64,000 nucleotides of DNA from JAHJQZ01 sp963675235 (GTDB lineage: Bacteria > Pseudomonadota > Alphaproteobacteria > Rhizobiales > Devosiaceae). A model generated the notes under the pieces. It was not told the DNA's origin and made no database searches. It saw only the letters and a program-made list of their open reading frames with translations. The DNA lies in NCBI GenBank assembly GCA_963675235.2, contig CAXXFU010000004.1:620001-684000 (forward strand), in the 5' to 3' direction. Each line of letters opens with the position of its first letter. Position 1 is the stretch's first letter. The translations under genes and the position numbers were made by a program. Shown here in pieces: positions 60,987 to 64,000 of this stretch.

Positions 60987-62264
60987 ATGTTCGCTGCTAC
61001 GCGACGCACGCTATTGGTTTCGACGCTGGCCGTTGCCGCCACGCTAACGCTGTCCGCCATGCCGGCGCAGGCCGCCGAGGAAGTGACGATCAGCCACTAT
61101 TTCACCGGCGATCTCGGTCGCGACGGGCTTGAGGAGATCTTCGGCCAGTTCCAGGACAAGACCGGTATCGCCGTCAAGGACAGCCCGATCGGGCACGAGG
61201 ACTTCAAGACGGGCATCCTGGTCAGGGCCGCCGGCAACAATCTTCCGGACGTCTTCTCCTATTGGGCCGGCGCACGCACCCAGTTCGTCGTCGATTCCGG
61301 CAATCTCGCGCCGATCGACGACATGTGGGCGGCCGACGGCCTCGATGCTGTCGTCGCCGCCTCGATCGCCGACGGCGCCACCAAATATGATGGCGCGCGC
61401 TATCTCGTGCCTTTCGGCTATCACTATGCCGGCATGTTCTATAACCCGCACGTGATGGCAAAGGCCGGCATCACCGAGATGCCGACCAGCTGGGACGAGT
61501 TTCTCGCCATGTGCGATACGCTCAAGGACGCCGGCATCACCCCGATTGCCCTCGGCTCGAAGAACCGCTGGCCCGCCCAGTTCTGGTTCGACTACCTGGT
61601 GCTGCGCACGACCGGGCCGGACTATCGCGCCGACCTGATGTCGGGCAAGGCCTCCTATGCAGACGCCGAGGTCGAAAAGGCCATGTCCTTGTGGAAGAGC
61701 CTGATCGATGCCGGCAACTTCGCGCCCAATTCCAATGCCGACACCTGGACCGACGCCGCCGACAAGGTGGCGCGCGGCGATGCCGCCATGACCCTGATGG
61801 GCACGTGGATCACCGGCTACTGGAACGGCAACGACCTGACCCCGGGCGATGACTACGACTTCTTCGAGTTCCCGGTGATCGACGCCGGCGTTGCCAAGGC
61901 CGCCGTTGGCCCGGTCGACGGTCTCGTCATCTCCAAGGACGCCAAGAACGCCGCCGGCGCCGAAAAGCTGCTGTCGTTCCTGGTCTCGGACCCGGACGTG
62001 CAGGCCAAGTGGGCCGGCATCCAGGGGGCGCTGTCGGCAAACGTCAATGTCGATCCGTCGAACTACACGGTCGTCATGCAGCACGCGCTCGAAGTTATCA
62101 ATGACGCCGACGCCTTCGCCTTCAACTACGACCTGGCGACACCCCCGCCGGTGGCCGAAGTCGGCCTGTCGATGTTCTCCCAGTTCATGGACAATCCGGC
62201 CGACTACAAGGCGATGCTCGAGCAGACCCAGGCCGGCGCCGCCGACGCCTTCAGCCAGCAGTAG
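60987..62264 (+). CDS. CUT1 ABC transporter substrate-binding protein
   Basis: Periplasmic receptor of 425 residues. The signal peptide LVSTLAVAATLTLSAMPAQA is followed by the SBP family 1 fold (VTISHYFTGDLGRDGLEEIF). The ATG has the site GAGGGAGGAA. It heads a plus-strand operon with two permeases and is divergent from the IclR enzyme unit, so it should bind the sugar or cyclitol degraded by those enzymes. Confidence 0.93.
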   Translation: MFAATRRTLLVSTLAVAATLTLSAMPAQAAEEVTISHYFTGDLGRDGLEEIFGQFQDKTGIAVKDSPIGHEDFKTGILVRAAGNNLPDVFSYWAGARTQFVVDSGNLAPIDDMWAADGLDAVVAASIADGATKYDGARYLVPFGYHYAGMFYNPHVMAKAGITEMPTSWDEFLAMCDTLKDAGITPIALGSKNRWPAQFWFDYLVLRTTGPDYRADLMSGKASYADAEVEKAMSLWKSLIDAGNFAPNSNADTWTDAADKVARGDAAMTLMGTWITGYWNGNDLTPGDDYDFFEFPVIDAGVAKAAVGPVDGLVISKDAKNAAGAEKLLSFLVSDPDVQAKWAGIQGALSANVNVDPSNYTVVMQHALEVINDADAFAFNYDLATPPPVAEVGLSMFSQFMDNPADYKAMLEQTQAGAADAFSQQ

Positions 62265-62284
62265 TCACCCATCCTTCCAAGCCC

Positions 62285-62310
62285 GGCCGCGGGGAGCACT
62301 TCCCGCGGCC
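62285..62310 (+). other. intercistronic hairpin between receptor and permease genes
   Basis: Perfect 9-bp stem, arms GGCCGCGGG (62285-62293) and CCCGCGGCC (62302-62310), loop of eight. It lies 20 bases after the receptor stop. The tail is pyrimidine-rich but not a U-run. Confidence 0.7.
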
Positions 62311-62360
62311 ATCGCGTCTCTTTCCGCTACGCAGGCGGATTGGGGCAATCGCCATCGGCC

Positions 62361-63260
62361 ATGCGTTCGGAGACCGGCGTGGAAAAGCAAACCCGATACT
62401 GGCAGATCGCCCTTCTGATCCCGCCCCTGCTGGTTTTCGGCGTCCTTGTCGTCTGGCCGCTGCTCAGCTCGTTCTATTACGCCTTCACCAATTGGAACGG
62501 CTTCAATCCTGACTACAGATTCATTGGGCTCGACAACTTCCTGCGCATCTTCACCGACCGGCTATTCGCCAACGCCATCATCAACACGGCGATCTGGATG
62601 GCGGCGGCGATCATTGTGCCGACCCTGCTCGGACTGGGGCTGGCTCTCCTGATCGATTCCAGCGTGCCGGGCGGCTCGATCTTCAAGTCGATCTTCTATC
62701 TGCCGATCTGCCTCAGCGCGGTCGTTGTCGGTCAGATCTGGGTGTGGATCTACCAGCCGGACTGGGGGCTCCTGAACACCACGATCGGTATGGCGACGGG
62801 GCAGGAGCAGAATTTCGCCTGGCTCGCCAAGCCCGATACCGCGCTTTACGCCGTCATCATCGCCTGGTCCTGGCAACAGACCGGTCTGGCCATGGTGATC
62901 TTCCTGGCCGGGCTGACCGCCGTTCCCCACGACCTTCTCGAAGTCTGCGAACTCGAAGGCATCAGCTTTCGGCAAAGGGTCTGGCACGTCATCCTGCCGC
63001 TCTTGCGGCCTGCGACCGTTGTCGTGGTCGCCTTGAGCGTCATCAACTCCCTGAAGGGCTTCGACATTTTGTACATCATGACCGGCGGCGGGCCGTTCAA
63101 TCGTTCCGATACGCTGGCCATGCACATGTATAACGAGAGTTTCAAGAAGTACCACATGGGCTATGGCAGCGCGATTTCCGTGGTGCTGTTCATCATCGCC
63201 CTGTCGATCATCTTCATCTATTTCCGTCAGCTCAAGAAGGTGGACGAGATCTATGACTGA
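62361..63260 (+). CDS. CUT1 sugar ABC transporter permease, MalF/UgpA-like
   Basis: Inner-membrane permease of 299 residues with about six spans. The EAA loop reads LLEVCELEGISFRQRVWHVILP, with Cys where Ala is usual, and the MTGGGPFNRSDTLAMHMYNE loop follows. ATG at 62361 lacks a ribosome site, while a GTG at 62379 has CGGAG six bases upstream and may be the true start. It overlaps the next permease by eight bases. Confidence 0.92.
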   Translation: MRSETGVEKQTRYWQIALLIPPLLVFGVLVVWPLLSSFYYAFTNWNGFNPDYRFIGLDNFLRIFTDRLFANAIINTAIWMAAAIIVPTLLGLGLALLIDSSVPGGSIFKSIFYLPICLSAVVVGQIWVWIYQPDWGLLNTTIGMATGQEQNFAWLAKPDTALYAVIIAWSWQQTGLAMVIFLAGLTAVPHDLLEVCELEGISFRQRVWHVILPLLRPATVVVVALSVINSLKGFDILYIMTGGGPFNRSDTLAMHMYNESFKKYHMGYGSAISVVLFIIALSIIFIYFRQLKKVDEIYD

Positions 63261-64000
63261 CCTCGCCCAGACCAATGTCCGCGACGATTTCAATCCCTGG
63301 CCGGCGGTGATCTTCGTCTGCCTGGTGGTGCTGGCGCTGCTGTTCCTGACCCCGACGATCGGCGTCTTGCTGTCGTCGCTGAAAACGACCCAGGAGATAT
63401 CGCTCGGCCTGTTGTGGACGCTGCCGCAATCGCTCTATCTCGACAATTTCACCACCATCCTCTCCGATCCGGCGGTCCATACCTATCTGATCAACACCGC
63501 GCTGGTGGCGGCGCCGGCGACGGCGGCCTCGATCGCGCTCGGCATCCTCGCCGGATACGTCTTCTCGAAACTGCCGTTCCGGGGCAGCGACCTTTTGTTC
63601 CTCGGCATCGTCTCGGGCATGTTCTTTCCGCCCCAGATCATCCTCATTCCGCTGTTCCGCCTGTTCAACACGCTCGGGCTTCTGGACACGCTGTGGCCGA
63701 TGATCTTCGTGCATACGGCGATGGGCATTCCGATCTGCACGCTGTTGATGCGCAATTTTTTCGCCACCGTGCCGAACGCCCTGCGCGAGGCGGCAATCCT
63801 CGAAGGCGCCAGCGAATGGCAGGTGCTGACCAGGGTGGCGCTGCCTTTGTCGCTGCCGGCGCTCGCCGTGCTGGCGACGCTGCAATTCACCTGGATCTGG
63901 AACGATTTCCTCTGGCCGTTGATCTTCACCCAGTCTGACGACAAGCGCACCATCATGCTCGGGCTTGTCTTCCTCAACGGCCAGTACTCCGTGGCCTGGG
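63253..64000 (+). CDS. CUT1 sugar ABC transporter permease, MalG-like, cut by window edge
   Basis: The first 249 codons are visible, with five to six membrane spans and the EAA loop ALREAAILEGASEWQVLTRVALP near residue 180, ending in LGLVFLNGQYSVAW at the edge. Only about 30 residues should be missing. It starts inside the end of the partner permease gene. The ATPase for this system, if it has its own, would lie beyond the right edge. Confidence 0.92.
   Translation, partial: MTDLAQTNVRDDFNPWPAVIFVCLVVLALLFLTPTIGVLLSSLKTTQEISLGLLWTLPQSLYLDNFTTILSDPAVHTYLINTALVAAPATAASIALGILAGYVFSKLPFRGSDLLFLGIVSGMFFPPQIILIPLFRLFNTLGLLDTLWPMIFVHTAMGIPICTLLMRNFFATVPNALREAAILEGASEWQVLTRVALPLSLPALAVLATLQFTWIWNDFLWPLIFTQSDDKRTIMLGLVFLNGQYSVAW

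Noticed and set aside
1..64000. tRNA, rRNA, CRISPR arrays, prophage or insertion sequences
   Set aside because: None was recognised. The repeats seen are short operators, hairpins or one palindromic intergenic repeat.

Overview
The window is a high-GC, almost entirely catabolic stretch of an alphaproteobacterial chromosome or megaplasmid, most likely Hyphomicrobiales. I infer this from the gene families (FCD-type GntR, tripartite tricarboxylate transporters (TTT), TRAP and CUT1 transporters side by side, a YjiS/DUF1127-like micro-protein, a CTAGAG-type palindromic intergenic repeat) and from codon usage. The genus cannot be fixed from the sequence. There are no rRNA, tRNA, CRISPR or phage genes, and no intact mobile element.

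Layout. (1) 1-10.9 kb: a sugar operon on the minus strand, in transcription order a solute-binding protein (SBP), two CUT1 permeases, a ketose 3-epimerase-like TIM barrel, a Gfo/Idh dehydrogenase, RidA, transketolase and GalM (cut by the left edge). A GntR regulator lies upstream and a UgpC-type ATPase is divergent. (2) 11-18 kb: a TTT transporter with an SDR dehydrogenase, FCD regulator, RraA-like protein and L-fucose isomerase-like protein, all on plus. (3) 18.2-25.5 kb: a probable glucuronide locus with a GH2 beta-glucuronidase, an alpha/alpha-toroid protein and a CUT1 transporter, divergent from a LacI regulator across a perfect 14-bp operator. (4) 26-29.7 kb: a TRAP transporter with a TakP-like Tat-exported receptor. 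(5) 30-33.3 kb: two exported proteins of unknown function in a gene-poor region. (6) 33.4-42.9 kb: a complete glucarate/galactarate module (gudD, garR, garL divergent from a TTT transporter, garD and a LacI regulator) with two LacI-type operators. (7) 42.8-50.2 kb: a branched-chain-type (Liv) ABC operon ending in an aromatic-type aldehyde dehydrogenase, divergent from a PobR-like AraC regulator. (8) 50.3-53.9 kb: an MGH1-like glycosidase followed by a graveyard of broken genes. These include colinear remnants of the ectoine-degradation genes eutB-eutC-eutD(doeA). (9) 53.9-64 kb: a sugar-acid pathway (IlvD/Edd dehydratase, aldehyde dehydrogenase, IolD-like ThDP enzyme, Gfo/Idh, IclR) divergent from a third CUT1 transporter that runs off the right edge.

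How it works together: each module pairs its own uptake system with cytoplasmic enzymes and usually a local regulator, so the region reads as a scavenging island for sugars, glucuronides, aldarates and aromatic acids. A recurring design is a strong hairpin between the gene for the abundant receptor and the gene for its permease, seen at five of the six junctions where the receptor gene comes first. Only one CUT1 ATPase gene is present for three CUT1 permease pairs, so ATPase sharing, or a gene beyond the right edge, is expected. The most unusual observations are the decayed ectoine locus, the unfamiliar dehydratase/ThDP/aldehyde dehydrogenase cluster, and the secreted protein with repeated modules.
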